This document shows positions 44,529 to 53,937 of a stretch of 64,000 nt of DNA, one piece after another. Source of the stretch: Hyphomicrobiales bacterium. GTDB lineage: Bacteria; Pseudomonadota; Alphaproteobacteria; Rhizobiales; Rhizobiaceae. The stretch is taken from assembly GCA_900466875.1 (NCBI GenBank), contig UBNQ01000025.1, positions 248,001 to 312,000 of the forward strand. The letters run 5' to 3'. Positions within the stretch are counted from its first letter, which is position 1, and each line of letters starts with the position of its first letter. The translations under genes were made by a program, and so were the position numbers. The notes under the pieces were generated by a model, which did no database searches, was not told the origin of the DNA, and was given only the letters and a program-made list of their open reading frames with translations.

Positions 44529-46202
44529 TCAGCCGCTGCCCGAAAGTAGGGCCGCAGCAGCCGCCCTCGCCTCGTCGGTTACCGAAGCCCCGGACAGCAT
44601 GCGGGCTATTTCTTCCGCCCGGTGCTCCGGCGCCATGGTGGCAACGCGGGTTGCGATCTTCTCGGATCCATCGGCCGCCGGTCCCTTAGAGATCAGCAGA
44701 TGCGTCGCCGCACGCGCCGCCACCTGCGGTGCATGGGTAACGGATAGAACCTGAACGGTGGACGACAGGCGCTTCAGCCGCTGGCCGATGGCATCCGCCA
44801 CGGCACCACCCACACCGGTATCGATTTCGTCGAACACCAGCGTCGGCGCCGAGCCGCGGTCCGCCAGCGCCACTTTCAGCGCCAGTAGGAAACGGGAAAG
44901 TTCGCCACCCGAAGCAACCTTCATGATCGGGCCGGGACGTGTGCCCGGATTGGTCTGCACATGGAATTCGACCGTATCGATACCCTCGGCAGCAGCAGCC
45001 TCCGGATCGGCCCTCACCTCAACCATGAAACGGGCACGCTCAAGCTTCAACGCCGGCAACTCCGCCATGACGGCGGCGGCAAGCGATTCGGCGCCAGCCT
45101 TGCGCTTCTCGGAAAGAGCAGCAGCGGCATGATCGAACTCTATCTTGGCGGCGGCTGCAACCGTCTCCAGTTGGCCGAGCTTCTCCTCGCCGGCATCCAG
45201 ATCGGCAAGATCGGCAACCATTTTTTCCGCCAACGCCGGCAAATCGACAACGGCAACCGAATATTTTCGGCCCGCCGCCCGCAATGCGAACAGCCGTTCC
45301 TCTACGCGCTCCAGTTCCCGCGGATCGAACTCGGTACGCCGAAGGGCGGCCTCGACTTCCATCTGCGCATTCGAAAGATGATTGAGCGCCTGATCCAGAA
45401 GCTCGACCGTCTCTTCCAGAAGCCCCGGCGCCTCATGGCTCTTGCGCTCCAGGCGGCGCACCATGGAGGCAATCATCGGAACCGGGGAAGCGTTGCCGTT
45501 GAGGAATTCGGAAGCCTCGGAAATATCGCCGGCGATTCGCTCGGATTTCTGCATCTTGGAGCGCTGTTCGGCGAGTTCTTCCTCTTCGCCGTCGCGCGGA
45601 GAAAGCGCCTCCAGTTCCTCGACCGAAGCGCGGATGTAATCGGCCTCGCGGGCAGCAGCTTCCACCTTGGCGCGATGCGCCTTGAACGCACGCTCGGCGT
45701 CCCGCCATGTGCGATAAAGACCGCCGACCTGAAGAACCTCTTCGGACAAGCCCGCAAATGCATCAAGCAGCATTCGGTGAGCATTTGTATCGATCAGGGC
45801 GCGGTCGTCATGCTGCCCGTGGATCTCCACAAGCACCTGCCCCACCTGGCGCATTAACTGCACGCTGACCGGCTGATCGTTGATCGAGGCACGCGTACGT
45901 CCGTCTGCAGACTGGATGCGTCGGAAGATCAGGTCGCCATCGTCATCGATGCCGTTTTCCTTGAGAAGTTTTCGCGCTGCATGATGTCCGGCCACGTCGA
46001 AGACGGCCGTCACCTGCCCCTTGTCTTCGCCATGGCGAACAAGGCCACCGTCACCGCGGCCACCAAGCGCCAGCGAAAGACTGTCGAGAAGGATGGATTT
46101 GCCGGCGCCGGTCTCGCCCGTCAGCACGGAGAGCCCGGCTTCGAAGCCGAGATCGAGCCGCTCGATCAGAACGATATCGCGGATCGACAACTGGATCAGC
46201 AT
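44529..46202 (-). CDS. recN: DNA repair protein RecN
   Basis: An SMC-like ATPase that acts early in double-strand break repair. The 557-residue protein has Walker A GETGAGKS at 29-36 and a long coiled-coil middle (about 160-370) with an Ala/Glu-rich hairpin. The C-terminal ABC signature is ASGGELSRFLLALKVAL, the Walker B is VFDEIDTGVGG, and the H-loop is VLSVTHAPQVAA. It follows bamD by 27 bases, in the order lpxC-bamD-recN seen across rhizobia. No SOS box was recognised immediately upstream. Confidence 0.95.
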   Translation of the reverse strand: MLIQLSIRDIVLIERLDLGFEAGLSVLTGETGAGKSILLDSLSLALGGRGDGGLVRHGEDKGQVTAVFDVAGHHAARKLLKENGIDDDGDLIFRRIQSADGRTRASINDQPVSVQLMRQVGQVLVEIHGQHDDRALIDTNAHRMLLDAFAGLSEEVLQVGGLYRTWRDAERAFKAHRAKVEAAAREADYIRASVEELEALSPRDGEEEELAEQRSKMQKSERIAGDISEASEFLNGNASPVPMIASMVRRLERKSHEAPGLLEETVELLDQALNHLSNAQMEVEAALRRTEFDPRELERVEERLFALRAAGRKYSVAVVDLPALAEKMVADLADLDAGEEKLGQLETVAAAAKIEFDHAAAALSEKRKAGAESLAAAVMAELPALKLERARFMVEVRADPEAAAAEGIDTVEFHVQTNPGTRPGPIMKVASGGELSRFLLALKVALADRGSAPTLVFDEIDTGVGGAVADAIGQRLKRLSSTVQVLSVTHAPQVAARAATHLLISKGPAADGSEKIATRVATMAPEHRAEEIARMLSGASVTDEARAAAAALLSGSG

Positions 46203-46229
46203 GTGGCCTCGTTAATGACCTCTGGCGCG

Positions 46230-47096
46230 TCAGGCGCCGATAAGCTTCGCACCGGCACGCGAGATCCACGAGCCCCTGTTTTCGCGCGGCTCTACGCCAC
46301 CCGAACGCAGCAGCTTGTAGCTATCGGCATACCACTGGCTGTCGGGATAGTTCCGTCCAAGCACTGCTGCAGCCGTCTGAGCCTCTTCCACGATACCCAT
46401 ACTGTAATAGGTCTCGGTCAGGCGCGCCAAAGCCTCTTCCACCTGATTGGTGTTGGGATAGGTTTCAACAACGTTACGGAAGCGCTGGATGGCGGCAAGG
46501 TATTCCTTGCGCTCGAGATAATAGCGGCCGATCTGCATTTCCTTGCCGGCGAGCTGGTCGCGGGCGAATCGGATCTTGGCCTGGGCATCCTCGACATATT
46601 CCGAGTCCGGATAGTCTTTGACGACGACGCTCATTGCAGCAATCGTGTTTCCCGCAGCCTTCTGGTCCTGCGTCACGTCGGAAATCTGCTTCGAATAGCT
46701 CAAACCGACAAGATACTGTACATAGGCCGAATCCTGCGATTTCGGATACTGCTTGAGATAACGGTTGCCGACCGAGATCGCATCGTCGTTACGGCCCATG
46801 CGCTGCTTGACGAACGTGCTCATCACAAGCGCCTTACGGCCCCATTCCGTGAACGGGTTCTGCTTGTCGATGGCGTCGAACTTGCGCCCTGCTTCGGCCA
46901 TGTTACCGGCCTTCATGTTCGCCAGACCCTGATTGTAAAGGGTTTCAGGAGATTCGGCCTCGAAGCCAAGCTTAGTGATGTCGATATCCTTGTCGGACTG
47001 GCAAGCAGCCAAACCAACACTGGTTCCAATGAGTGCGATCGCCAGGAAGCCGATCCTCGTAAAGCTACGCATTTCTACAGACTTTCCATCAGCCAT
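46230..47096 (-). CDS. bamD: Outer membrane assembly lipoprotein BamD
   Basis: An essential lipoprotein of the BAM complex that inserts beta-barrel proteins. The 288-residue precursor has a lipobox (GLAAC) after a hydrophobic signal, then about five TPR-like helical repeats ([50 protein letters not shown]). The ATG at 47096 has AGGGA seven bases upstream; an ATG at 47072 ([14 protein letters not shown]) would give a shorter signal and cannot be excluded. It lies downstream of lpxC and upstream of recN. Confidence 0.93.
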   Translation of the reverse strand: MADGKSVEMRSFTRIGFLAIALIGTSVGLAACQSDKDIDITKLGFEAESPETLYNQGLANMKAGNMAEAGRKFDAIDKQNPFTEWGRKALVMSTFVKQRMGRNDDAISVGNRYLKQYPKSQDSAYVQYLVGLSYSKQISDVTQDQKAAGNTIAAMSVVVKDYPDSEYVEDAQAKIRFARDQLAGKEMQIGRYYLERKEYLAAIQRFRNVVETYPNTNQVEEALARLTETYYSMGIVEEAQTAAAVLGRNYPDSQWYADSYKLLRSGGVEPRENRGSWISRAGAKLIGA

Positions 47097-47233
47097 CCGA
47101 CAGTCCCTGATCGTCCCCGCGTGAAACACTCGTGCCCAGCGGCGTACTAGCCATAAAAGCATGGTCAGGGCAACGCAATGGGTCGGCATTAATGCATTTT
47201 TGTGGCGAGCCTCGACCGCAAGTGCCTTTTATG

Positions 47234-47265
47234 AAAAGAAAAAGGCCGTTCTTTGCGGAACGGCC
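47234..47265 (-). terminator. Terminator after lpxC
   Basis: On the minus strand GGCCGTTC-CGCAAA-GAACGGCC is followed by TTTTTCTTTT, about 25 bases beyond the lpxC stop codon. It separates lpxC from bamD transcription. Confidence 0.85.
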
Positions 47266-47287
47266 AGTCTGACGGAGATCACAAAAT

Positions 47288-48247
47288 TCAGGCAAACCAG
47301 GGAGCGCATTCCGTCATGCTGACAGGAACGAACTCACCGGCGCGAACGCGGGTCGCAACCGACGACGGCGCTTCGACCACTTCATAGGCGGTCGGATCGC
47401 TCAGCAGCGCTTTCAGCGCGTTTGCATTCATCTTGTGTCCGCCGCGATACGAGCGGTAACAGCCGATGAACTGCGCGCCAGCAAGGGCCAGATCGCCAAC
47501 GGCATCCAGCGTCTTGTGGCGAACGAACTCGTCCTTGGCGTAACGCAGGCCTTCGACATTCACGACGGTTTCGTCATCGGAAATGACGACCGAGTTTTCC
47601 AGCGAGGAGCCAAGTGCATAACCGGCAGCCCACAGACGTTCGACGTCACGCATGAAACCGAAGGTGCGGGCACGCGAAAGTTCCGACTTGAACGTCGCAG
47701 CCGTCAGGTCGCCCTTCCAGCTCTGGCGGCCGATCAGCGACGACGGAAAATCGATCTCGACCTCGAATCGGGTCCCGTCATAGGGCCGAAACTCGGACCA
47801 GGATGCGCCTGATTCGATTCGCACCGGCTTCACGACGCGAATGTAGCGACGCTTGATTCCGAGATTGACCGTGCCGACCTGCTCGATCGCTTCGATAAAC
47901 GGATAAGAGCTGCCGTCCATGATCGGCATCTCGGCGCCATCGACTTCGACGATGATGTTATCGATGCCCATAGCATAAAGCGCAGCCATCACATGTTCGA
48001 TGGTCGCAACCCACTTCGTCGGAGACATGCCGAGCACCGTGCAGAGATCGGTCGGGCCGACCTGCGATGAGACGGCGCGATATTCGACCGAAGTGCCGTC
48101 TTCGAGATTACGGCTGAAAACGATGCCGGTACCGGCTTCCGCCGGCTGGAAGGTAATCATTACCGACGCTCCGGAATGAACACCGTTACCGCTCAACGTA
48201 ACCGGAGCAGCAATCGTTGCCTGAAATCCGAGCAATCCAATTGTCAT
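47288..48247 (-). CDS. lpxC: UDP-3-O-acyl-N-acetylglucosamine deacetylase
   Basis: The zinc enzyme for the committed step of lipid A synthesis. The 319-residue product begins MTIGLLGFQATIAAPVTLSG, as in other rhizobial LpxC. Zinc and catalytic residues lie in TIEHVMAALYAMG (His85) and in VRHKTLDAVGDLALAG (His and Asp near 243-247). VDGAEMPIMDGSSYPF and YRSYRGGHKMN are further signatures. AAGG lies nine bases before the ATG at 48247. The gene follows ftsZ after a 306-base region containing an ftsZ terminator. Confidence 0.96.
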   Translation of the reverse strand: MTIGLLGFQATIAAPVTLSGNGVHSGASVMITFQPAEAGTGIVFSRNLEDGTSVEYRAVSSQVGPTDLCTVLGMSPTKWVATIEHVMAALYAMGIDNIIVEVDGAEMPIMDGSSYPFIEAIEQVGTVNLGIKRRYIRVVKPVRIESGASWSEFRPYDGTRFEVEIDFPSSLIGRQSWKGDLTAATFKSELSRARTFGFMRDVERLWAAGYALGSSLENSVVISDDETVVNVEGLRYAKDEFVRHKTLDAVGDLALAGAQFIGCYRSYRGGHKMNANALKALLSDPTAYEVVEAPSSVATRVRAGEFVPVSMTECAPWFA

Positions 48248-48553
48248 TAACTTAAGCCTTCTATTCCGTCGCACCCATGATCAGCGGGCCCGTATTCGCA
48301 TGCAGTTGAAACGAACGAAATGTTCCAACTCTGTCAGAGTCCTAGATACGCATGCTCTACGCTCTTTCCAAATCACTGTTCGTTTCGGATTGTTACGGTT
48401 TTCTAACAGCCTTAACACCGATCGCCGGCAGCATTTTTGCGCCACGCAAACATATGATTCGAAAGACTATTTTCCGGAGTCTGCAATATTCAATCGGAAG
48501 AGGCCCGGGTGATGATCACCCGGGCCTCTTCAACTTTGATATCGGCCGTTAAC
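48248..48553. other. Intergenic region between ftsZ and lpxC
   Basis: 306 bases. On the right is the ftsZ hairpin; near lpxC there is an inverted repeat ACTCTG-T-CAGAGT (48328-48340) that includes a GANTC methylation site. The lpxC promoter should lie between. No small gene was found. Confidence 0.45.
48498..48531 (-). terminator. Terminator-like hairpin after ftsZ
   Basis: AAGAGGCCCGGGTGAT is followed by an almost perfect reverse complement, giving a ~15-bp stem 23 bases past the ftsZ stop. The tail (CTTCC) is poor in T, so it may serve as a weak terminator or a 3'-end stabiliser. Confidence 0.55.
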
Positions 48554-50293
48554 TCAGTTCGACTGGCGGCGCAGGAAGGCCGGAATTTCGAGCTGGTCGT
48601 CTTCGTGGCTCGCCTGCGGCGCGACACGTCCGCGGTCATCGAGGTTACCGCGCCGCGGAGCATAGAGGCTGGCTTCGGCAGAAAGCGGACGACGCTGCTG
48701 GGGCACAGGAGCAGAAGCTGTCATGTCCGACTGGACGCTGTCCTCTTCTTCCCGGCGACCAAGCGAATTGGTGATCCGCTTCAGCAGGCCCATCGGGCCA
48801 CGTTCTTCCTGCACATGGCTCACCGGCTGGGCGCGGTGTTCCATTTCGGCCTTCACGACCGGCGGAAAATCTTCCACCTTCGGCATGCGAACCGGCTCCA
48901 TGACGGGCTCGCGATGGATCGGCTCATGCTGAACCGGCTGTGCCATGCGAGGAGCCGGCTGGCTCATGACCGGAGCTGGTGCTGCCGGCTGATGATAGGC
49001 CGGTGCGGGCTGCGGAGCCGGACGGGTCATGACCGGAGCGGGAGCCTCTGCCGGAGGAGCTGCGAAGATGCGGCTCTGCGGGCGGAACTCGTCCTGCTGC
49101 GGCTGCGGTGCCGGAGCGACGGGAGTCGGGATAGCGAGAACCTGTTCCATTTCGGCTTCCGCCTGGCGGATGGTTTCAGCGATCGGGTCGGCAGCCCTCG
49201 GTGCCTGGGGAGCCTGCATCATGACAGGCTGAGCTGCGGCCGGAGCCGGAGCAACGGCCGCGGAAGGACGGATAATCGGCTTCTGTGCGGCGCGCATTTC
49301 AGCGGCCCGCAGATCGACTTCTCCATGGGCACGATCGATACCGGTGGCAACGACGGACACGCGGATCAGGCCTTCAAGCGCTTCATCGAAGGTTGCACCG
49401 AGGATGATGTTGGCATCCGGATCGACTTCTTCGCGAATGCGGGTGGCCGCTTCGTCGACTTCGAACAGCGTCAGGTCGCGACCGCCGGTGATGGAGATCA
49501 GGAGACCCTGTGCGCCCTTCATCGAGGTTTCGTCGAGCAGCGGGTTGGCGATTGCAGCTTCTGCAGCCTGCAGCGCACGGCCCGAACCGGAAGCTTCGCC
49601 GGTACCCATCATCGCACGGCCCATCTCGCGCATCACCGAGCGAACGTCGGCGAAGTCGAGGTTGATCAGGCCTTCCTTGACCATCAGGTCGGTAATGCAG
49701 GCGACGCCCGAATAGAGAACCTGGTCAGCCATGGCGAATGCGTCGGCGAAGGTCGTCTTGTCGTTGGCAATGCGGAACAGGTTCTGGTTAGGAATGACGA
49801 TCAGGGTGTCGACCGACTTCTGCAATTCCTGGATGCCCTGTTCGGCCAGACGCATGCGGCGTCCGCCTTCGAAGTGGAACGGCTTGGTGACCACGCCGAC
49901 GGTCAGGATGCCCTTGTTACGGGCGGCCTGTGCGACCACCGGAGCAGCACCGGTACCGGTACCACCGCCCATGCCCGCGGTGACGAAGCACATGTGCGTT
50001 CCGTTGAGGTGATCGATGATCTCGTCGAGGCATTCTTCAGCAGCGGCGCGACCGACTTCCGGCTGCGAACCGGCGCCGAGACCTTCGGTGACCTGCACAC
50101 CCATCTGGATGATCCGCTCGGCCTTGGTCATGGTCAGCGCCTGGGCATCGGTATTGGCAACGACGAAATCGACGCCTTCGAGCCCGGCAGTGATCATGTT
50201 GTTGACAGCGTTGCCGCCGCCGCCGCCTACGCCGAACACGGTGATCCGAGGCTTCAGCTCGGTGATGTCAGGCTTATCCAGCTTGATCGTCAT
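48554..50293 (-). CDS. ftsZ: Cell division protein FtsZ
   Basis: The tubulin-like GTPase that forms the Z-ring. The 579-residue protein starts [20 protein letters not shown], with the phosphate-binding GGGTGTG at 109-115 and the synergy-loop segment [14 protein letters not shown]. After ~320 residues comes a long Pro/Ala/Gln-rich disordered linker (about 325-560), typical of the large rhizobial FtsZ, ending in the conserved peptide [10 protein letters not shown] that binds FtsA and other partners. AAAGG five bases before the ATG fixes the start. It is the last gene of ddl-ftsQ-ftsA-ftsZ, 80 bases after ftsA. Confidence 0.97.
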   Translation of the reverse strand: MTIKLDKPDITELKPRITVFGVGGGGGNAVNNMITAGLEGVDFVVANTDAQALTMTKAERIIQMGVQVTEGLGAGSQPEVGRAAAEECLDEIIDHLNGTHMCFVTAGMGGGTGTGAAPVVAQAARNKGILTVGVVTKPFHFEGGRRMRLAEQGIQELQKSVDTLIVIPNQNLFRIANDKTTFADAFAMADQVLYSGVACITDLMVKEGLINLDFADVRSVMREMGRAMMGTGEASGSGRALQAAEAAIANPLLDETSMKGAQGLLISITGGRDLTLFEVDEAATRIREEVDPDANIILGATFDEALEGLIRVSVVATGIDRAHGEVDLRAAEMRAAQKPIIRPSAAVAPAPAAAQPVMMQAPQAPRAADPIAETIRQAEAEMEQVLAIPTPVAPAPQPQQDEFRPQSRIFAAPPAEAPAPVMTRPAPQPAPAYHQPAAPAPVMSQPAPRMAQPVQHEPIHREPVMEPVRMPKVEDFPPVVKAEMEHRAQPVSHVQEERGPMGLLKRITNSLGRREEEDSVQSDMTASAPVPQQRRPLSAEASLYAPRRGNLDDRGRVAPQASHEDDQLEIPAFLRRQSN

Positions 50294-50373
50294 TGTACCT
50301 TTTCCTTCTGCTTCTGGCCGAGCTGGCCAATTCGTTTCCAATTCACTTTAACAAGGGAGGGCTGTCTCCCCGG

Positions 50374-51711
50374 TCAAAAACTCTCTTTCAGCCACTGTCC
50401 CATGCGGGCAAGGCGACCGTTTCCGTTTCCGTTGCCGAACGAACCGATAAGGCCGCCCTGCGAGGCATGCGTTTCCATATCCGCCATCTGCGGATAGATG
50501 ATCAGTCCCACTGCGGTGGAGAACGCCGGACCCTTGGCTGCCGCCGGAAGACCGGAGACACCCATCGGACGACCGATGCGAACATTGCGGGCGAGAATCC
50601 GCCGTGCTGTTTCCGGCAGGCCGGTCAGCTGGCTGGCGCCACCCGTCAATACGACCCGCTTTCCGACGATCGGGCTGAAACCCGACTTCTGGATGCGATC
50701 GCGAATGAGCTCCAGCGTCTCTTCGATACGGGCGCCGACGATACGGGTAACCAGCGAGCGCGGAACCTGGGTCGGCTGATCGCGATCATCCTCGCCGATT
50801 GGCGGTACGGAGATCACGTCACGTTCATCGCCACCATTGGCGAGTGCCGAACCATGTACGACTTTCATGCGCTCGGCATCTTCTATCCGAGTCGATAGGC
50901 CTCGCGCCAGATCAGTTGTGACGTGATGGCCACCAAGTCCGATTGCATCCGTGTGAACGAGCTTGCCTTCGCAGAAAACGGAGATCGTCGTCGTGCCGCC
51001 ACCCATGTCGATGGCAGCGCAGCCCAGCTCGACTTCGTCGTCGACGAGGGCAGCAAGACCGCTGGCATAAGGCGTCGCCACCATGCCCTCGACGGACAGA
51101 TGCGCACGATTGACGCAAAGCTCGAGGTTCTTCAGCGTGATGCGTTCCGCCGTGACGAAATGCATGTCGACGCCGAGTTCGTCGCCATACATGGCCAGCG
51201 GATCGCGAATGCCACGCTCGCCATCCAGCGAAAAACCCGTCGGCAGAGAATGCAGGATCGCGCGGTCATGACGCTGCGATTGATTGCTTGCCGCGACCAG
51301 AACCTTGCGCAGGTCGGTATTCTCGACCTCCTGACCACCGAGATCGATGGTCGCCGTGTAGACATCGCTGGCCAACCGGCCGGCAGAGACGTTGACGATG
51401 AGACTGTCCACAGTCAGCCCAGCCATGCGCTCGGCAGCGTCGACGGCAAGCCGGATAACGCTTTCGGCAGCATCGAGATCGGCGATGACACCCGACTTCA
51501 CGCCGCGGGAACGCTGATGACCGATGCCGATGATCTCGATATGATGCGTGCGGCCGGGAAGGATCTGGCTTTCCTGGCGCGGTGTGAGGCGCGCGATCAT
51601 GCACACGACCTTGGTCGATCCGATATCGAGGACCGACACGACGTGGCTGCGCTTGGATGACAGGGGCTTCATACGCGGCATACCGAATTGGGAGGAACCG
51701 AACATACTCAC
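50374..51711 (-). CDS. ftsA: Cell division protein FtsA
   Basis: An actin-like ATPase that tethers FtsZ to the membrane. The 445-residue product has an N-terminal extension, then VVSVLDIGSTKVVCMIARL (first phosphate loop). AAIDMGGGTTTISVFCEGKL is the second phosphate loop and VVLTGGASQLTGLPETARRI the adenosine motif. The C-terminal amphipathic helix ends LARMGQWLKESF. The start is a GTG overlapping the ftsQ stop (GTGA), implying coupling with ftsQ; an ATG two codons later is also possible. Confidence 0.96.
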   Translation of the reverse strand: MSMFGSSQFGMPRMKPLSSKRSHVVSVLDIGSTKVVCMIARLTPRQESQILPGRTHHIEIIGIGHQRSRGVKSGVIADLDAAESVIRLAVDAAERMAGLTVDSLIVNVSAGRLASDVYTATIDLGGQEVENTDLRKVLVAASNQSQRHDRAILHSLPTGFSLDGERGIRDPLAMYGDELGVDMHFVTAERITLKNLELCVNRAHLSVEGMVATPYASGLAALVDDEVELGCAAIDMGGGTTTISVFCEGKLVHTDAIGLGGHHVTTDLARGLSTRIEDAERMKVVHGSALANGGDERDVISVPPIGEDDRDQPTQVPRSLVTRIVGARIEETLELIRDRIQKSGFSPIVGKRVVLTGGASQLTGLPETARRILARNVRIGRPMGVSGLPAAAKGPAFSTAVGLIIYPQMADMETHASQGGLIGSFGNGNGNGRLARMGQWLKESF

Positions 51712-52640
51712 GATTTCTCTCCAGCTTTTTTCAGGGCTTTGGTGCGGGTCTCGAGCGCCTGCTCGCGACGCTCCACCGCGGCGGACGTCAATTGAATGGT
51801 TGTGCGATCTCCGAGACGAAGGTCGACCGCTGCAATGTCGCGCTCAAGCACGCCCTGGTTCTTTTCAAGCTTGGAGAGCAGTGAAAGGGCGGATGGAATC
51901 CGCTCTTCCGGCAGCTTGAGGACGATACCGTTGTCGAGATGAAGATCCCAGCGACGGCTGGAAACTCTCACATAAGCCCGAACCCGGCTCGAAATTTCGG
52001 GCCATTTGTCCATTTCCTGCGCGAAAGATGCAGCTGCAATTTCCGCATCACGACCGACGAACAGAGGCAGGGACGCAAACTTGTTGTCCTTGAGCGGCGC
52101 GATGACCGAACCGTTCTTTTCGATCAGCGAAAGCTCGGAACCATGCTGCCAGATGGCGAATGCCTTGCGCTCCTTGAGCATGACTTCGATCGTACGCGGA
52201 TAGACCTTGCGCACTTCCGCATATTCGACCCAAGGCAGTTCCGAAAGTTTGCGCCTTGCAGCATCGATATCCAGCGCGACCAGCGAGGTCGTTCCGTCGA
52301 GACCGAGAAGCTGAAGGATGTCGATTTCCGAAGTCTGATCGTTCCCCGAAACACGTACGTCTTCGATCGCGAAACCGACTGCCGCAGTCGTGGACTGCGC
52401 AACGACATGACCATGGCCACCGAGAGACATGCCATAAAGACCGACGGCGGCGAAAAATGCGAAGGCCGACAACGTGCCCGCATGTGGCGGAACATCGATT
52501 CGGCCGGCGGCAAGACTGACTGCAAAGCGCACGGCGCGGCGCAGCGGGCGCGGCAGAACGCGACGATCATCCGCTCCTGCTCCACTGGAAGCAGCGCGAC
52601 GATGCGATCCACCAGCCATTTTGCCGATCACCGTAGACAA
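51708..52640 (-). CDS. ftsQ: Cell division protein FtsQ
   Basis: A bitopic divisome protein linking early and late steps. The 310-residue product has a basic cytoplasmic N-terminus, one membrane helix (about 57-75) and the POTRA domain ([39 protein letters not shown]). The beta domain ends in a charged helix. The TTG at 52640 is chosen because GGAGG lies seven bases before it. It overlaps the ddl end by 13 bases; the first ATG is at 52619, seven codons in, with a poor ribosome site. Confidence 0.94.
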   Translation of the reverse strand: MSTVIGKMAGGSHRRAASSGAGADDRRVLPRPLRRAVRFAVSLAAGRIDVPPHAGTLSAFAFFAAVGLYGMSLGGHGHVVAQSTTAAVGFAIEDVRVSGNDQTSEIDILQLLGLDGTTSLVALDIDAARRKLSELPWVEYAEVRKVYPRTIEVMLKERKAFAIWQHGSELSLIEKNGSVIAPLKDNKFASLPLFVGRDAEIAAASFAQEMDKWPEISSRVRAYVRVSSRRWDLHLDNGIVLKLPEERIPSALSLLSKLEKNQGVLERDIAAVDLRLGDRTTIQLTSAAVERREQALETRTKALKKAGEKS

Positions 52641-53554
52641 GAAGCGTCCTCCACCATCCAGCGAACCAGCTCACCGAAGGAGTAACCCGCGTGAGCAGCC
52701 ATTTCGGGCACGAGGGACGTGGGGGTCATTCCCGGCTGAGTATTCACCTCAAGCCAAATGACTTCACCTTCGTCGGAGAACCGGTCATCGAAGCGAAAGT
52801 CCGAACGACTCACGCCACGGCAACCGATAGCCTCATGCGCCTTGACCGCCCATGTTTGAATTTTTTGGTAAATATTCGGTGAAATATGCGCCGGAATGAC
52901 ATGTTTCGAACCACCGGCAACATATTTCGCATCGTAATCGTAAAAGCCCGGCCCGGTCGGAACGACCTCGGTTACACCAAGCGCCTGGCCATTCATGACG
53001 CCGCAGGTCAACTCGCGACCATAGACATAACGCTCGACCATTACCTCGTCGCCATAGACCCATTCAGATGAAGTCACGATCTGCGGCGGATGGGACTGAT
53101 CCTCCCGAACGATGACCACACCGAACGAAGACCCCTCCCTCACCGGCTTCACCACATAAGGCGCCGGCATGGGATGCGTATTCGTGAACTCCTTGCGGTT
53201 CATCACCAGCGCATCAGCGACAGGAACTCCCGCAGCCTTTGCGACATGCTTGGCCTGCGCTTTATCCATGGCCAAGGCCGAAGCAAGCACGCCCGAATGC
53301 GTGTAGGGAATCTCAAGATACTCAAGGACACCCTGGATCGTTCCGTCCTCACCGAACGGACCATGAAGAGCATTGAACGCAACATCCGGACGAAGATCCG
53401 AAAGAACAGCACCAACGTCGCGCCCGACATCGACGCGAGTGACACGATACCCCTCACCCTCCAGAGCATCCGCGCATGCGTTGCCGGACGACAAGCTAAC
53501 AGGCCGCTCGGAGGAAAATCCTCCCATCAGAATAGCGACGTGCTTGCCACTCAT
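52628..53554 (-). CDS. ddlB: D-alanine--D-alanine ligase
   Basis: Makes the D-Ala-D-Ala dipeptide that MurF adds to the peptidoglycan stem. The 308-residue ATP-grasp enzyme shows [60 protein letters not shown] and [20 protein letters not shown]. It is the first gene of a minus-strand run with ftsQ, ftsA and ftsZ and overlaps ftsQ. Upstream there is a 383-base region carrying several TTAAC motifs, followed by the MFS gene on the other strand. Confidence 0.96.
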   Translation of the reverse strand: MSGKHVAILMGGFSSERPVSLSSGNACADALEGEGYRVTRVDVGRDVGAVLSDLRPDVAFNALHGPFGEDGTIQGVLEYLEIPYTHSGVLASALAMDKAQAKHVAKAAGVPVADALVMNRKEFTNTHPMPAPYVVKPVREGSSFGVVIVREDQSHPPQIVTSSEWVYGDEVMVERYVYGRELTCGVMNGQALGVTEVVPTGPGFYDYDAKYVAGGSKHVIPAHISPNIYQKIQTWAVKAHEAIGCRGVSRSDFRFDDRFSDEGEVIWLEVNTQPGMTPTSLVPEMAAHAGYSFGELVRWMVEDASCLR

Positions 53555-53937
53555 CCTTCACCCCTTGAAAAATACCAATTCCCGGATTTCGAAGTCGCTT
53601 AATCCTTGCAGTCAGCGACTCTCACCGAATTCATCGTCAATTTGTGCAGCAAAATGGTTAACAAATCGTTTACTTTGCTTAACAGGGCAGACCAATGCGC
53701 TGAAAACAAAGGATAATTTTACGAATGAAATGGTTAACGCGACACTTTAGGAAGTCACTCGCTCTCTCACCGAGATTTCTTGCGAGAGCAATTCGACACG
53801 TTGCATGATTCTCCGCAAACGGTGTTTTTTTTGCATTTATTGCGACAGGAAGGGTTTCGGCCGCCATAAAATTACGATACTGCGCACTCGGCCCTCCCAA
53901 GAGCCATACGGAAAAACTTTTCTGAACTGGAATCAGT
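53555..53937. promoter_or_regulatory. Divergent regulatory region between ddl-ftsQAZ and the MFS gene, with TTAAC cluster
   Basis: 383 bases, AT-richer than the surroundings, with no credible gene. It holds TTAAC at 53658-53662, 53679-53683 and 53734-53738. The first lies in an 11-bp direct repeat (AAATGGTTAAC at 53652 and 53728). TTAA-N7-TTTAC at 53658-53673 is one mismatch from the CtrA consensus TTAA-N7-TTAAC. A GACTC site for CcrM lies at 53617-53621. The promoters of both flanking genes must be here. CtrA control is inferred. Confidence 0.4.
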
